Source: CAZDVQ01 sp964508975 | GTDB lineage: Bacteria > Bacteroidota > Bacteroidia > Chitinophagales > Saprospiraceae | Direction: 5' to 3' | NCBI GenBank assembly: GCA_964508975.1 | Contig: CAZDVQ010000026.1 | Coordinates: 1 to 56,414 of the forward strand | DNA length: 56,414 nt | Part shown: positions 36,637-45,400 of the stretch, piece after piece | Numbering within the stretch: position 1 is the first letter of the stretch | How the letters are laid out: each line of letters opens with the position of its first letter | Made by a program: the position numbers and the translations under genes | The notes under the pieces: generated by a model | The model's database searches: none | The model's input: only the letters and a program-made list of their open reading frames with translations | Told to the model about the DNA's origin: nothing

Positions 36637-36770
36637 TGCGTGAGGTGCCTGGAGGGCGCGGCGTAGCCGCGGTGCGACGTAGAGCCGCGATGCTTCGCGG
36701 CTCAGGAGCACGGAGCAGAGCGAACCCCGGAAGGGACCGACGGCGCGTGCAGCGCGGCGGCACGCCCAAA
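36637..36770 (-). repeat. E1 GC-rich hairpin element, copy i
   Basis: Read on the minus strand it starts TTTGGGCGTGCCGCC 10 bp past the flippase stop. Hairpins include GAGCCGCGA-agca-TCGCGGCTC (9-bp stem) and CGCGGC-tac-GCCGCG. It ends AGGCACCTCACGC. Confidence 0.85.
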
Positions 36771-36780
36771 CCAGTATCCA

Positions 36781-37857
36781 CTACGCCGCTTTAGGCTGCG
36801 GCAACACTGGCTCGTAATGCCTGTTGATGATAGGCATGACGATGTAGCCCAATATGCCGAAAATGAGGTTGCACAAGTTAATCACCACGAAAACGATCAT
36901 GGCAAATGAGAAGCCCGATGCCATGCCGTAGATAGCGAGCGCCTCGGTGACGAGGAAATGGTAGGTGCCCATGCCGCCCGGCGAGGGTATTAATATACCG
37001 AATGCACTGAATACGAACACCACGAGGCCAACGACAGGCCCTAGGTGCGCCGTGGGTGCGTAGGCAAAAAAGCTTAGGTATAACATGAGCCAGTACAAAA
37101 GCCAAATAGCGATGGAGTGGAACACAAACCAGCCTGGACTTTTGACATAACGTACACTTTTAACGCCCTCCACGAAGCCCATGACGAGGTTTTCAATCTT
37201 AACGTACAAGGACATCCGACGAATGCGTTTTTTCAATACCCGGTACATGACCAAGGACAAAACGCCTGTGAGGGCTATGCCGCCGAAGAAAATAAACTTG
37301 CCTGAGGAACCTGAATTCCCTTGTAACGCGTTGATACTGAGCCATGACCAGATGCGGTCAAACTCCAGCACAAAGGCCAAGGCCACGAGTAAACCAAGGC
37401 TGACCAGGTCGAGCACACGGTCTACCACGATGGTACCCATGAGTTTGTCCATGGGTATTTTCTCGTGTTTGCTCATAGCCACGGGTCGGGCCACCTCGCC
37501 CGCACGCGGGATGATGACGTTGACCATGTAACCGATCATGGTTGTCCAGAACGAGTTGGACAGTTTGGGCTGGTAACCCATGGTTTGCAAGAGTTGGTTC
37601 CAACGCACAGCACGACTGAGGTTGCTGAGCACATAAACCAGCACGACCACGGCAATCCACCAGTAGTTTACCTCCCGAAAATCTTGTATAACTTGTTGGG
37701 TGAGGGTTGTATTGACAACGGTTTGGCCTTGTTCTATCTTGAGGGCCACCTCTTTATCATAAGCAAGGCTTTGCTTGTGATACACGTAGTACATGATCAC
37801 AGCTCCAATTCCGAAGAACAGCAGGAATTTAAGGATGTTGACCAGTATATTTTTCAA
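36781..37857 (-). CDS. flippase-like membrane protein (UPF0104/LPG synthase TM family)
   Basis: An integral membrane protein of the AglD2/UPF0104 family, related to the flippase part of lysyl-phosphatidylglycerol synthase MprF. It has about eight membrane helices in 358 residues, with the family blocks LSRAVRWNQLL, GYMVNVIIPRAGEVARPVAM and IPSPGGMGTYHFLVTEAL. No C-terminal transferase domain follows, so it is a stand-alone flippase-like module with unknown lipid substrate. The start is TTG at 37857, three bp behind the panD stop, so expression is probably coupled to panD. The same panD-linked order occurs in other Bacteroidota as far as I recall. Confidence 0.88.
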   Translation of the reverse strand: MKNILVNILKFLLFFGIGAVIMYYVYHKQSLAYDKEVALKIEQGQTVVNTTLTQQVIQDFREVNYWWIAVVVLVYVLSNLSRAVRWNQLLQTMGYQPKLSNSFWTTMIGYMVNVIIPRAGEVARPVAMSKHEKIPMDKLMGTIVVDRVLDLVSLGLLVALAFVLEFDRIWSWLSINALQGNSGSSGKFIFFGGIALTGVLSLVMYRVLKKRIRRMSLYVKIENLVMGFVEGVKSVRYVKSPGWFVFHSIAIWLLYWLMLYLSFFAYAPTAHLGPVVGLVVFVFSAFGILIPSPGGMGTYHFLVTEALAIYGMASGFSFAMIVFVVINLCNLIFGILGYIVMPIINRHYEPVLPQPKAA

Positions 37858-37860
37858 GGC

Positions 37861-38205
37861 TTAAAGACTGTTATCGGCTTTAGGGAAAACGGTAGCAGGC
37901 TTGTAGGCTTTGCCTTCTTCCGGTGTCATGAAGGCATACGACATGATGATGACGATGTCCCCGACCGAGACCTTACGAGCGGCAGCGCCGTTGAGGCAAA
38001 TCATGCCCGAGTTACGGTCGCCCCGAATAACGTAGGTTTCAAAACGCTCGCCGTTGTTGTTGTTCACGATTTGAACGCGCTCACCTTCAATCAGGTTAGC
38101 AGCTTCCATCAACACTTCATCGATGGTAATACTACCCACGTAGTTCAAGTCGGCTTGCGTAACGGTAGCCCTGTGAATCTTAGATTTTAAAACTTGTATG
38201 AACAT
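37861..38205 (-). CDS. panD: aspartate 1-decarboxylase
   Basis: It makes beta-alanine from L-aspartate for pantothenate and CoA. It is a pyruvoyl enzyme that self-cleaves between Gly24 and Ser25 in NYVGSITID; the new N-terminal Ser25 becomes the pyruvoyl group. The 114-residue length and the ending segment DIVIIMSYAFMTPEEGKAYKP match the family. The ATG start at 38205 has a TATCTTTG -7 box upstream (38289-38296, minus strand) without a clear -33 partner. The flippase gene follows after 3 bp. Confidence 0.96.
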   Translation of the reverse strand: MFIQVLKSKIHRATVTQADLNYVGSITIDEVLMEAANLIEGERVQIVNNNNGERFETYVIRGDRNSGMICLNGAAARKVSVGDIVIIMSYAFMTPEEGKAYKPATVFPKADNSL

Positions 38206-38322
38206 CTTTTAAAAGGTATTCGGCTGCAATGCAATTACAACCAGCAAGAAAAAAGTTAAAAGTTAAGCCGTGGCTGATAATTCGGGGACAAAGATAATCT
38301 ATTCGCAATAATAACTTCACAA

Positions 38323-39696
38323 TCATTTTCGAATTACCACCGACTTGATGTTGACAAACTCTCTCAGGCCGTCTTGGGCCAATTCGCGGCCAAAACCTGA
38401 TTTTTTAACGCCACCGAAGGGCAGGCGTGGGTCAGAATGAACCGCATCGTTGACCATGACGGCTCCTACTTCAAGGGCCGGAATCACCCGTTTCAAGGAT
38501 GCCTCGGCATGGGTCCAGAGCGATGCACCGAGGCCAAACTCGGTATCGTTGGCCAGTTGAATAGCCTCTAGTTCGTCTTTAACCTTGAAAATAACGCCAA
38601 CTGGACCAAATAGTTCTTCGTGGTAGGCCGGCATACCTGGCTTTACGGCGCCCAGCAACACGGGTTTATAGTAAAGGCTATCCCCTACCCGACCGCCTTC
38701 GAGCAATAATTCAGCGCCCAATTTTAAGGAGTCATTGACCTGACGTTCCAAGTTTTGCACTAAATCAATGCGTGCCAAGGGGCCCAAAACGGTGTTTTCT
38801 GAACTAGGTTCTCCCGGAACATACGCCTTAAAAGCATCAATAAGCAAAGGTAAAAAAGTATCGTAAACGGCCTCATGCACAATGAAGCGTTTGGCAGCCA
38901 GGCAAGTTTGACCGTTGTTGTTCATCCTAGACTTGGCAGCTGATTTGGCCGCTTCGGCCAAATCGGCATCGGGCAATACGATAAAGGCATCGGAGCCGCC
39001 CAATTCAAGCACGCATTTCTTGATTTCACGGCCTGCAATTGCTGCTATACCAGATCCTGCTCTAACGCTACCCGTTAAGGTAACGCCCTGTATATAAGGA
39101 TGTTGAATAACTTGTTCAACCTGTGGAATGTCAATAAATATATTTTGGAACAAACCCGGCGCCCAGCCAGCGTCATGCATCAGGGCTTCAATAGCAAGCG
39201 CACATTGCGGTACATTGGGGGCGTGTTTCAGCAACACGGCATTACCCGCTAAAAGGGCTGGAGCCGCAAAGCGGAACACTTGCCAAAAAGGGAAATTCCA
39301 AGGCATTACCGCCAACACTACCCCGATGGGCTCATAGCTGATATAGCTTTGCTTGGCCTCGGTTTCTACGACGGTATCTTGCAGGAAATCAGGGCCTTGT
39401 GTGGCAAAATACCGACAAAGCCAAGCACATTTTTCAATCTCGGCCAAGCCTTGAGCCAAGGGTTTGCCCATTTCTAGGCTCATCAACTCGGCGTATGCCA
39501 ATTTGCGCTCGAGCAGTAATTCAGATAACTTATTCAAGTATAAGCACCTGTTATCCAATGCATTATGTTTGTGAGCCAGGAAGCCTTGTCGAGCGGAATC
39601 AATTTTCAAGGCTAGGGCTTCATCCGTTAAAGTTTCAAAAGATTTCAACACCTCGCCAGTGGCGGGGTTCATCGTCCGAAATAACGGTTCGTTCAT
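38323..39696 (-). CDS. NAD(P)-dependent aldehyde dehydrogenase (succinate-semialdehyde type)
   Basis: It oxidises an aldehyde to the acid; sequence features place it near NAD-dependent succinate-semialdehyde dehydrogenases, but the substrate is not proved. Conserved blocks are MPWNFPFWQVFR (N-terminal, substrate and cofactor), LTGSVRAGSGIA, the general base Glu231 in LELGGSDAF, the nucleophile Cys265 in NNGQTCLAAKR and EELFGPVGVIF. The length of 457 residues is typical of the short SSADH group. The ATG at 39696 (MNEPLFRTMNP) is preferred over a TTG three codons upstream. A 160-bp MITE-like element sits 43 bp upstream and could affect its expression. Confidence 0.9.
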   Translation of the reverse strand: MNEPLFRTMNPATGEVLKSFETLTDEALALKIDSARQGFLAHKHNALDNRCLYLNKLSELLLERKLAYAELMSLEMGKPLAQGLAEIEKCAWLCRYFATQGPDFLQDTVVETEAKQSYISYEPIGVVLAVMPWNFPFWQVFRFAAPALLAGNAVLLKHAPNVPQCALAIEALMHDAGWAPGLFQNIFIDIPQVEQVIQHPYIQGVTLTGSVRAGSGIAAIAGREIKKCVLELGGSDAFIVLPDADLAEAAKSAAKSRMNNNGQTCLAAKRFIVHEAVYDTFLPLLIDAFKAYVPGEPSSENTVLGPLARIDLVQNLERQVNDSLKLGAELLLEGGRVGDSLYYKPVLLGAVKPGMPAYHEELFGPVGVIFKVKDELEAIQLANDTEFGLGASLWTHAEASLKRVIPALEVGAVMVNDAVHSDPRLPFGGVKKSGFGRELAQDGLREFVNIKSVVIRK

Positions 39697-39741
39697 GTGC
39701 CGCAATTTTATTTAGTATGTTTAGAGGTTGGGGCTCAATTA

Positions 39742-39901
39742 GAGTATGTTTGGATTTTGGGTTTCGAGGGAAAAACGAGCTATTTTTTGATGAGATTGCT
39801 TTAAAAAATGGGCGCATAGTGGGGCTACGTAACTATTTTTTAAAGCAAAAATCATCCGAAAAGAGCTGTTTTTCGCCGGAAGCTAAAGTCCAAACATACT
39901 C
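39742..39901. mobile_element. MITE-like element, 160 bp
   Basis: A 13-bp perfect terminal inverted repeat, GAGTATGTTTGGA (39742-39754) and TCCAAACATACTC (39889-39901), is flanked by TTA on both sides (39739-39741 and 39902-39904), a 3-bp target duplication. The arms keep matching imperfectly for about 70 bp, including GCTTTAAAAAAT against ATTTTTTAAAGC. It has no transposase, so it is non-autonomous. A 3-bp TNA duplication is a habit of some IS5-family groups, which is only a hint. Confidence 0.8.
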
Positions 39902-39928
39902 TTAGGCTCATTGCTGAGCTTTGTTTTA

Positions 39929-40050
39929 TTTGGGCGTGCCGCCCCTTCGCGCAAGCGCTCGGGGCGTCGGTGTACTCCAGGTTCACTATCGTTCAGCCCT
40001 TCGGGCGCGGCCCATGCGGGCCGCCCTTCCGTCCACCTCACGCGGCTAAC
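39929..40050 (+). repeat. E1 GC-rich hairpin element, divergent copy j
   Basis: It starts TTTGGGCGTGCCGCCCC and ends CACCTCACGCGGCTAAC. It contains GGGCGCGGCCCatgcGGGCCGCCC pairing. It lies between the MITE and the stop of the lipoprotein gene at 40074. Confidence 0.7.
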
Positions 40051-40073
40051 CGAGCTGTTTTACACAAACCTTA

Positions 40074-41549
40074 CTAGTTAGCATCTACGAAACGGTAAAC
40101 CGAGTAACGTAAAATTTTAACCTTGGTATTTTCATAGTACTTGATAAAGTCAGGGAAAATACGGTTTGATGCTAGTGGTGGGGCCGATAAGTACCTAGGC
40201 TGTATGTCGTACTCTGTGTGATAGTATGTACGATTTTCATTCCCATCTACAAAATAGTGGAAATCAAGGCCATAACGCTTAATAGCACGACCAATAAACA
40301 TCATGTCATCGTAACCACGATAAGCATAATTAGATGGCGGCCAGCGGTATGAGTTGAAGTAACGGCGTTTAAATTTCTGTATTTCTGGATCGTTGATATC
40401 GTAATGGCTCTCGCTTGAAACACAGATACCAATGTTGTTGTAGATGTTAAACGGTACTTTCTGGAACGATATCCAAATCGGCATACCATAAACAATGGTA
40501 CGGCCTTTCGGGCTGGCGTTCAACTCGCGCAGCGCACGGTTAATCATGTCTTCATCATGCCAGAAGGTAAATACCACGAGGTTGGAGTCGCCTACAGTCA
40601 TCTGTTCCTTCAATTCCGCCAGCGAGAACTTGTCGTTACAGTTATACTCGCGCAAAGTACCCATGCCATTAGCGGCAGCGTGCGATTGCATATGTTTAAC
40701 CAATTCAACCTCATAAGGTTTACCCGACGACACGATGACTACATTCCTGCGGTATGGGTATTGCGTCTTAATATGATTCAAGATGTTTTCGCCATGCGTT
40801 TCAATCGTTGGGTTCAATACCAACATGTTGTTGGCAAATTTAACCCCCTCCGTTTTCGAGTTCAAAGGCGAAATCATCGTGATGTTGCGCTCTCTACAGA
40901 AAGTAGACACTTTGCGGATGTTCTCAGAGGTTACTGGCCCGATGATAATGTCAGCTTCCAAGAGGTGCGAAGTACTCAAGAGAGAATCCACCACAGCCCC
41001 ATCCGCTTGGGTATCCACTACCCGGACGTTCATGCTCAAGCCTTCCCGCTCTAAGTCGTTCAAAGCCATTTTTAAACCTTCGTAATAGTCAACCGCCAAA
41101 CGTACTGAACCTTTCAAAGCATTTAAGCTTTCCAGGGTTTCTTTGGTTTTGAAAGGCAACATCACCACCACGTTGTAAGTAGTGCGTTGGCGAATTTCAG
41201 GTACAAACGACTTGTAAAAAGGCGTTTTCACCAAGGTATCAACCGACACGGTAACGCCGTTGTATTTTTTCACTTGTACTACAACCAGTTCTAAACCAAC
41301 TTGCATGGTATCGTTGTACGACAAGGTATCGCGGCGCATCGGTTTATAGTCGGTGCCGTTAGCCACTGGTTCGGTGGGCTTGGCCGGTTTGTTCGGGTGG
41401 TCGTTACCCGTGGGCTTATTCGACGATTCTGTGGTGACTGTCGACAATCCCTTGTCTTTACCAGTGCTTTTCGGTGTACCACAAGCTGCGAGCAGCAAGT
41501 TGGCCATCAAAGCGATGGTTACTATTTTAAAGAGTTGAGCAAATCGCAT
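40074..41549 (-). CDS. lipoprotein with periplasmic-binding (PBP1-like) domain
   Basis: A probable lipoprotein: the signal peptide ends in LLLAACG, a lipobox with Cys22. A Lys/Pro/Ser/Thr-rich linker (about 25-75) leads to a type 1 periplasmic-binding fold (about 125-460) like the receptor subunit of branched-chain amino-acid transporters (VVVMLPFKT, LAVDYYEGLKMALNDLE, IIGPVTSENI, ISPLNSKTEGV, YDDMMFIGRAIKRYGLDF). Without a transporter next to it, it may be an envelope or sensory protein rather than a transport receptor. It lies 59 bp downstream of guaA on the same strand and is probably cotranscribed with it. Confidence 0.85.
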   Translation of the reverse strand: MRFAQLFKIVTIALMANLLLAACGTPKSTGKDKGLSTVTTESSNKPTGNDHPNKPAKPTEPVANGTDYKPMRRDTLSYNDTMQVGLELVVVQVKKYNGVTVSVDTLVKTPFYKSFVPEIRQRTTYNVVVMLPFKTKETLESLNALKGSVRLAVDYYEGLKMALNDLEREGLSMNVRVVDTQADGAVVDSLLSTSHLLEADIIIGPVTSENIRKVSTFCRERNITMISPLNSKTEGVKFANNMLVLNPTIETHGENILNHIKTQYPYRRNVVIVSSGKPYEVELVKHMQSHAAANGMGTLREYNCNDKFSLAELKEQMTVGDSNLVVFTFWHDEDMINRALRELNASPKGRTIVYGMPIWISFQKVPFNIYNNIGICVSSESHYDINDPEIQKFKRRYFNSYRWPPSNYAYRGYDDMMFIGRAIKRYGLDFHYFVDGNENRTYYHTEYDIQPRYLSAPPLASNRIFPDFIKYYENTKVKILRYSVYRFVDAN

Positions 41550-41608
41550 GTATTTGTTCTATTTTAGGTTTAGTGGCTCTAGTGACAAAGCTCAAAATAT
41601 CTTAAAAA

Positions 41609-43150
41609 CTATTCCCACTCGATGGTGGCAGGTGGCTTGGTGCTGATATCGTAAACTACCCGGTTAACGCCTTTCACCTGGTTGATAATATCGGTTGATA
41701 CTTTAGCCAGGAAGTCGTAAGGCAATCTTGACCATTCAGCGGTCATACCGTCCAGCGAGTTCACGGCGCGGAGTGCAACGGTGAACTCGTAAGTACGTTC
41801 GTCGCCCATCACACCCACCGATTTAACCGGCAGCAAGATGGTAGCCGCTTGCCAAACTTCTTTGTACAGGCCGCTTTCACGCAAGTTGTTGATGAAAATA
41901 GCGTCGGCGTTTTGCAAGATAGCTACTTTTTCTGGAGTAACCTCGCCTAAAACCCGGATACCTAAACCTGGGCCAGGGAAAGGGTGCCTACCCAAAATAT
42001 TTGGAGCAACTTCAAGGGCTGCACCAACTTTACGCACTTCGTCCTTGAACAAGTGGCGCAAAGGCTCTACAATTTTCAATTTGAGTTTATCGGGTAAGCC
42101 ACCAACGTTGTGGTGGGACTTGATGGTAACCGATGGACCGTGTACCGAAACAGATTCAATCACGTCGGGGTAAATGGTACCTTGGCCAAGCCATTTCACG
42201 AAAGGCAAATGCGCTGATTCTTCCTCGAAAATCTCGATGAACAAGCCACCGATGATTTTGCGCTTGCGCTCTGGATCGTCGGCGCCTTGCAAAGCATCCC
42301 AAAAGCGTTGTTTGGCGTCAATGCCGCGAATATTGAGGCCCATGCCCTCGTACGAGGCCAATACTTCCTCAAACTCGCCCTTGCGGAGCAAACCGTTATC
42401 GATGAAAAAACAGTGTAGGTTTTTACCTATTGCCCGGTGCAACAATGCAGCCGCCACGGTAGAGTCGACACCACCAGAAAGCGCTAGTAAAACATGCTCG
42501 TCGCCGAGTTGTTTACGCAGCGACTCGATGGTTTCTTCTACAAACGAAGCTGGCGTCCAGTCTTGTGAACAACCGCAAATATCCACCACGAAATTTTTCA
42601 GGAAAGTAGCGCCGTCTAAGCTGTGCGTCACCTCTGGGTGGAACTGGATACAATAAACATCGTTGGAGTAAAGTCCTGGTTTTGAACGGTATGCAGCCAC
42701 TTCGATAGAATCAGAAGAAGCCAACAGCTCATAACCGGCAGGAATTTGGGTAATGGTATCGCCATGCGACATCCATACCTGAGAGTTTTGGGGAACACCT
42801 TTCGTAAAGGCATCCTCGTGGTAAATACGGCCCAGGTTGGCTTTACCGTACTCGCGGTGTGCCGATTTAGACACAACACCGCCGAGGTGTTTAGCTACGT
42901 ATTGAGCGCCGTAACAGATGCCTAGCAAAGGCTTTTTGCCCAGCAAGCTATCCAAATCGGTCACCAAGGCATTGGGGTCATTCACCGAGAATGGGCTTCC
43001 CGACAGGATAATCCCTTTCACCGAATCGTCGATCGTTGGGATTTTGTTGTAGGGTACAATCTCGCTGTAAACATTCAGTTCGCGAACACGGCGAGCAATC
43101 AACTGGGTGTACTGCGAGCCAAAATCTAGGATAACAATTTTTTCGTGCAT
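41609..43150 (-). CDS. guaA: GMP synthase (glutamine-hydrolysing)
   Basis: It turns XMP to GMP using ATP and glutamine. The class I amidotransferase domain (about 1-190) has Cys79 in GICYGAQ and the His-Glu pair in FHPEVTH. The ATP pyrophosphatase domain has the P-loop LSGGVDST at about 224-231, and the dimerisation domain ends in STKPPATIEWE. At 513 residues it is full length. The frame stays open to 43285, but the extra 45 residues come from repeat DNA; the ATG at 43150 (MHEKIVILDFGSQ) is the true start. A TACCTTTG box (43169-43176, minus strand) lies just upstream. Confidence 0.97.
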   Translation of the reverse strand: MHEKIVILDFGSQYTQLIARRVRELNVYSEIVPYNKIPTIDDSVKGIILSGSPFSVNDPNALVTDLDSLLGKKPLLGICYGAQYVAKHLGGVVSKSAHREYGKANLGRIYHEDAFTKGVPQNSQVWMSHGDTITQIPAGYELLASSDSIEVAAYRSKPGLYSNDVYCIQFHPEVTHSLDGATFLKNFVVDICGCSQDWTPASFVEETIESLRKQLGDEHVLLALSGGVDSTVAAALLHRAIGKNLHCFFIDNGLLRKGEFEEVLASYEGMGLNIRGIDAKQRFWDALQGADDPERKRKIIGGLFIEIFEEESAHLPFVKWLGQGTIYPDVIESVSVHGPSVTIKSHHNVGGLPDKLKLKIVEPLRHLFKDEVRKVGAALEVAPNILGRHPFPGPGLGIRVLGEVTPEKVAILQNADAIFINNLRESGLYKEVWQAATILLPVKSVGVMGDERTYEFTVALRAVNSLDGMTAEWSRLPYDFLAKVSTDIINQVKGVNRVVYDISTKPPATIEWE

Positions 43151-43218
43151 AGCTGGTTTATGTTGCCGCAAAGGTAGCTTTTTTTTGCAAAAAAAGTAAA
43201 CGATAGATATGCAGATGA

Positions 43219-43322
43219 TTTGGGCGTTGCGCCGCGTGCGCGTCGCCGCTGTCCTACGGGGTTCGCGGTGCTCCGTGCTGCGCACCAGCCGCTACGCGGC
43301 TGCCCTCCGGCCAGCTAACGCT
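43219..43322 (+). repeat. E1 GC-rich hairpin element, copy k
   Basis: TTTGGGCGTTGCGCC ... CCCTCCGGCCAGCTAACGCT with hairpin AGCCGC-tac-GCGGCT. It is near-identical over its second half to copy n (56107-56209). It is followed by the hairpin CCCAGGCGGC-gga-GCCGCCTGGG (43325-43347) and GATAGGAG-type repeats (43350-43380). Nothing gene-like is seen from 43380 to 43532. Confidence 0.85.
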
Positions 43323-43532
43323 GGCCCAGGCGGCGGAGCCGCCTGGGTTAGATAGGAGATAGAAACGAGGAGATAGGAGTTTAACTATGAACGATTGGAA
43401 ATTTATATAAAATTGCCTGTTCTGATATGAAATACACAAACAGGACATAAATGGGAGAAGGGTGCGACTGCCTGTACCAAAGGAGATGCTCTTATGTGTA
43501 GGTCGTTTTTAGGGCACATTATTTTGAATACC

Positions 43533-44675
43533 TTATTGCCTTTCGCCGTAATTCATTAAAAGCGTATAAATATTATCTAGTTCAGCATCGTCATCATTAC
43601 AGAAAACGTTTACACCAACATTAGTATTAGGGTCATAAAACATCAAAGTTGTCACGCCTTTTTCGCCGCCACTGTGTCCTAATACTTGTTTACCATTTAT
43701 TGTTTCGTAATAAAATGACAAGCATTGTTCAGCACTTCCAAATTGAAGGGTTTTCATACTTGTCATACTGGAGCTTGATAATATTTGAACTCCATTCAGC
43801 GCCCCATTTTGTATAACCATCCTTAAAAACTTAGATAAATCTAAAACATTGGTTCGTAGCCCTCCATTGGGATAGTCCGGAAATGTGTAATGAGGATTTG
43901 AACCCGTTATATCAGGCGAATAAGGGACAGCTAATTCAACTATGGGCGTATTGGCTAACCTCCACTCCGTTTTTGTCATTCCTAGTGGCGTGAAAATATT
44001 ATCCTTGCAATAAACATCAAAAGGTGTTTGGGTAATTCTTTCTATCAAATACCCAATGAGTGCAGTAGCTAAATTGCTATAGTCTTCTGTTGAACCCGGA
44101 CTATTATTTGAAAAATTATCCGTTGAGAAATATTCTCCTGAACTCAAGAAAACATTGTCAAAAAACTGAGCCAAGGTTATGGGGCAGTCTGTTCCGTAGC
44201 AATCTAAGTCTAAATTATCTTGAAATTCATCAGAAATACTAGAAGTATGACTGAGCAACATTCGATAGGTGATTTTAGTACTTGGAAAATTGGGATTGCG
44301 TACTGAAAACGGTAGATTTAAATTGATATCATCGTCTAGCGAGATTAAATTTTGTTCAACCAATTGCATCAAGGCAACTGCTGTAATGGTTTTAGAAATA
44401 GAAGCAACTAGAAAACGTGTTTCATCTGTTGCTAACCTATTTGTTGCGTTGTCGGCAAATCCCAAAGCACCGCTGTGCAATAAACTGTCGTTTTTTACAA
44501 CACAATAGGCAACTGAAGTCAGGTCGTTATTTAAAAATTCATTTTTGATTTTTTCCTCAAGTTCTTCCTTTGAATTTACGGTTAAGTCGTCATCGTTTTG
44601 ACAAGAAAACAAACCGAATGACAGAAAGAGAAAAAGCAAAGCTATATTGTTATTTGTCATGATTTTAAATTTCAT
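43533..44675 (-). CDS. serine hydrolase lipoprotein of the class C beta-lactamase/DD-peptidase fold
   Basis: A probable envelope hydrolase; members act as esterases, D-aminopeptidases or peptidases, and few are true beta-lactamases. The lipoprotein signal ends in LSFGLFSCQN. The active-site S-x-x-K is SISK (Ser92, Lys95 from the chosen start), the Y-x-N motif is DYSNLA and the third box is HSGG near the C-terminus. The frame reaches a GTG at 44681; I chose the ATG at 44675, and an ATG at 44660 is also possible. It is AT-rich compared with guaA and belongs to the accessory stretch 43533-46814. It shares its upstream sequence with the gene at 46059. Confidence 0.88.
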   Translation of the reverse strand: MKFKIMTNNNIALLFLFLSFGLFSCQNDDDLTVNSKEELEEKIKNEFLNNDLTSVAYCVVKNDSLLHSGALGFADNATNRLATDETRFLVASISKTITAVALMQLVEQNLISLDDDINLNLPFSVRNPNFPSTKITYRMLLSHTSSISDEFQDNLDLDCYGTDCPITLAQFFDNVFLSSGEYFSTDNFSNNSPGSTEDYSNLATALIGYLIERITQTPFDVYCKDNIFTPLGMTKTEWRLANTPIVELAVPYSPDITGSNPHYTFPDYPNGGLRTNVLDLSKFLRMVIQNGALNGVQILSSSSMTSMKTLQFGSAEQCLSFYYETINGKQVLGHSGGEKGVTTLMFYDPNTNVGVNVFCNDDDAELDNIYTLLMNYGERQ

Positions 44676-44712
44676 GTTCACTTTTATACGAAAAACATAT
44701 AACGCACAAGTC

Positions 44713-44775
44713 TACGCAACTCGCATATAAGCTCACAAAAATATAAAACACAGGCCTTACATTAAAAAATATAAA
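44713..44775 (-). promoter_or_regulatory. shared upstream/leader module, copy 1
   Basis: It contains GCGAGTTGCGTA (minus strand) and a TATTTTTG box (44736-44743). It matches 46839-46901 in order and spacing, about 70 percent by eye. It lies 38 bp upstream of the serine hydrolase start. Confidence 0.55.
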
Positions 44776-44839
44776 CTAGAGCAGCGGTAATTTTGGAACG
44801 TGTTTTTTTAAGGCATTACAAGCCAATCAAGTATGGATT

Positions 44840-45088
44840 TTAAAAATCAAATAACTCCCCTAGTATTCCTTTTTTCTTCTTGTATTGATACTCCTTATCT
44901 GTTGAATGCCTATGATTGTCAGAATAAGTATCTTGCTGATTATTTTTGACACTTTGAGCAGAACGTTCGATGATTTTATCAAGCTCTCCACGGTCAAGCC
45001 ATACGCCACGGCAATCAGGGCAGTAGTCGATTTCAATACCGCTTCGTTCTGTCATCACAAGACTTACATTACAATTTGGACATTTCAT
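44840..45088 (-). CDS. TFIIB-type zinc-ribbon protein, 82 aa
   Basis: A small Zn-ribbon protein (zf-TFIIB/PF13453 type); function unknown, probably nucleic acid or protein binding. Two Cys pairs (CPNC at residues 3-6 and CPDC at 23-26) surround MTERSGIEIDY, and the family block WLDRGELDKIIERS follows. The tail is hydrophilic, His/Lys-rich. Start ATG at 45088 gives MKCPNC, as in the family. It is in the AT-rich accessory stretch. Confidence 0.9.
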   Translation of the reverse strand: MKCPNCNVSLVMTERSGIEIDYCPDCRGVWLDRGELDKIIERSAQSVKNNQQDTYSDNHRHSTDKEYQYKKKKGILGELFDF

Positions 45089-45232
45089 TTTATTACGTTT
45101 TGGTTATTCGACAATTTTAGCGAGCGCTTTGATTTCGTGCTCTTAAAAGGAATCGGTTCCAAAGCCTTGCTTTAGCCTACAACGCCCGCCCCATCGACGA
45201 AGTTTAGCAAAATACGAAAAGCTGATATTTTT

Positions 45233-45400
45233 TTAAAAATTACCACGTGGGCTTTTTACCCAGACCCAATATTGGAATGTAAAATGAACTAATACATACA
45301 CATTGCCGCCGTTGGTGTCCAGGTTAAAGGCCATATAAGGTTTTCCATTATTTGCGCTATTATATGCTTGTTGTTGAGAAACACACAAAGGGCAAGAATT
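45233..45400 (-). pseudogene. possible gene remnant after the SUKH gene, 55 codons
   Basis: It is an open frame in the same frame as the SUKH gene, directly after its TGA, reading NSCPLCVSQQQAYNSANN then GKPYMAFNLDTNGGNVYV and ending GNF-stop. It has no start codon at its head. It may be a read-through tail or the remnant of an unrelated gene. The rest of the gap, 45089-45232, shows no gene. Confidence 0.35.

Noticed and set aside
43151..43285. 45-residue N-terminal extension of GuaA
   Set aside because: The extension is translated from E1k; homologous GuaA proteins begin at the ATG at 43150 and a -7 box lies between.
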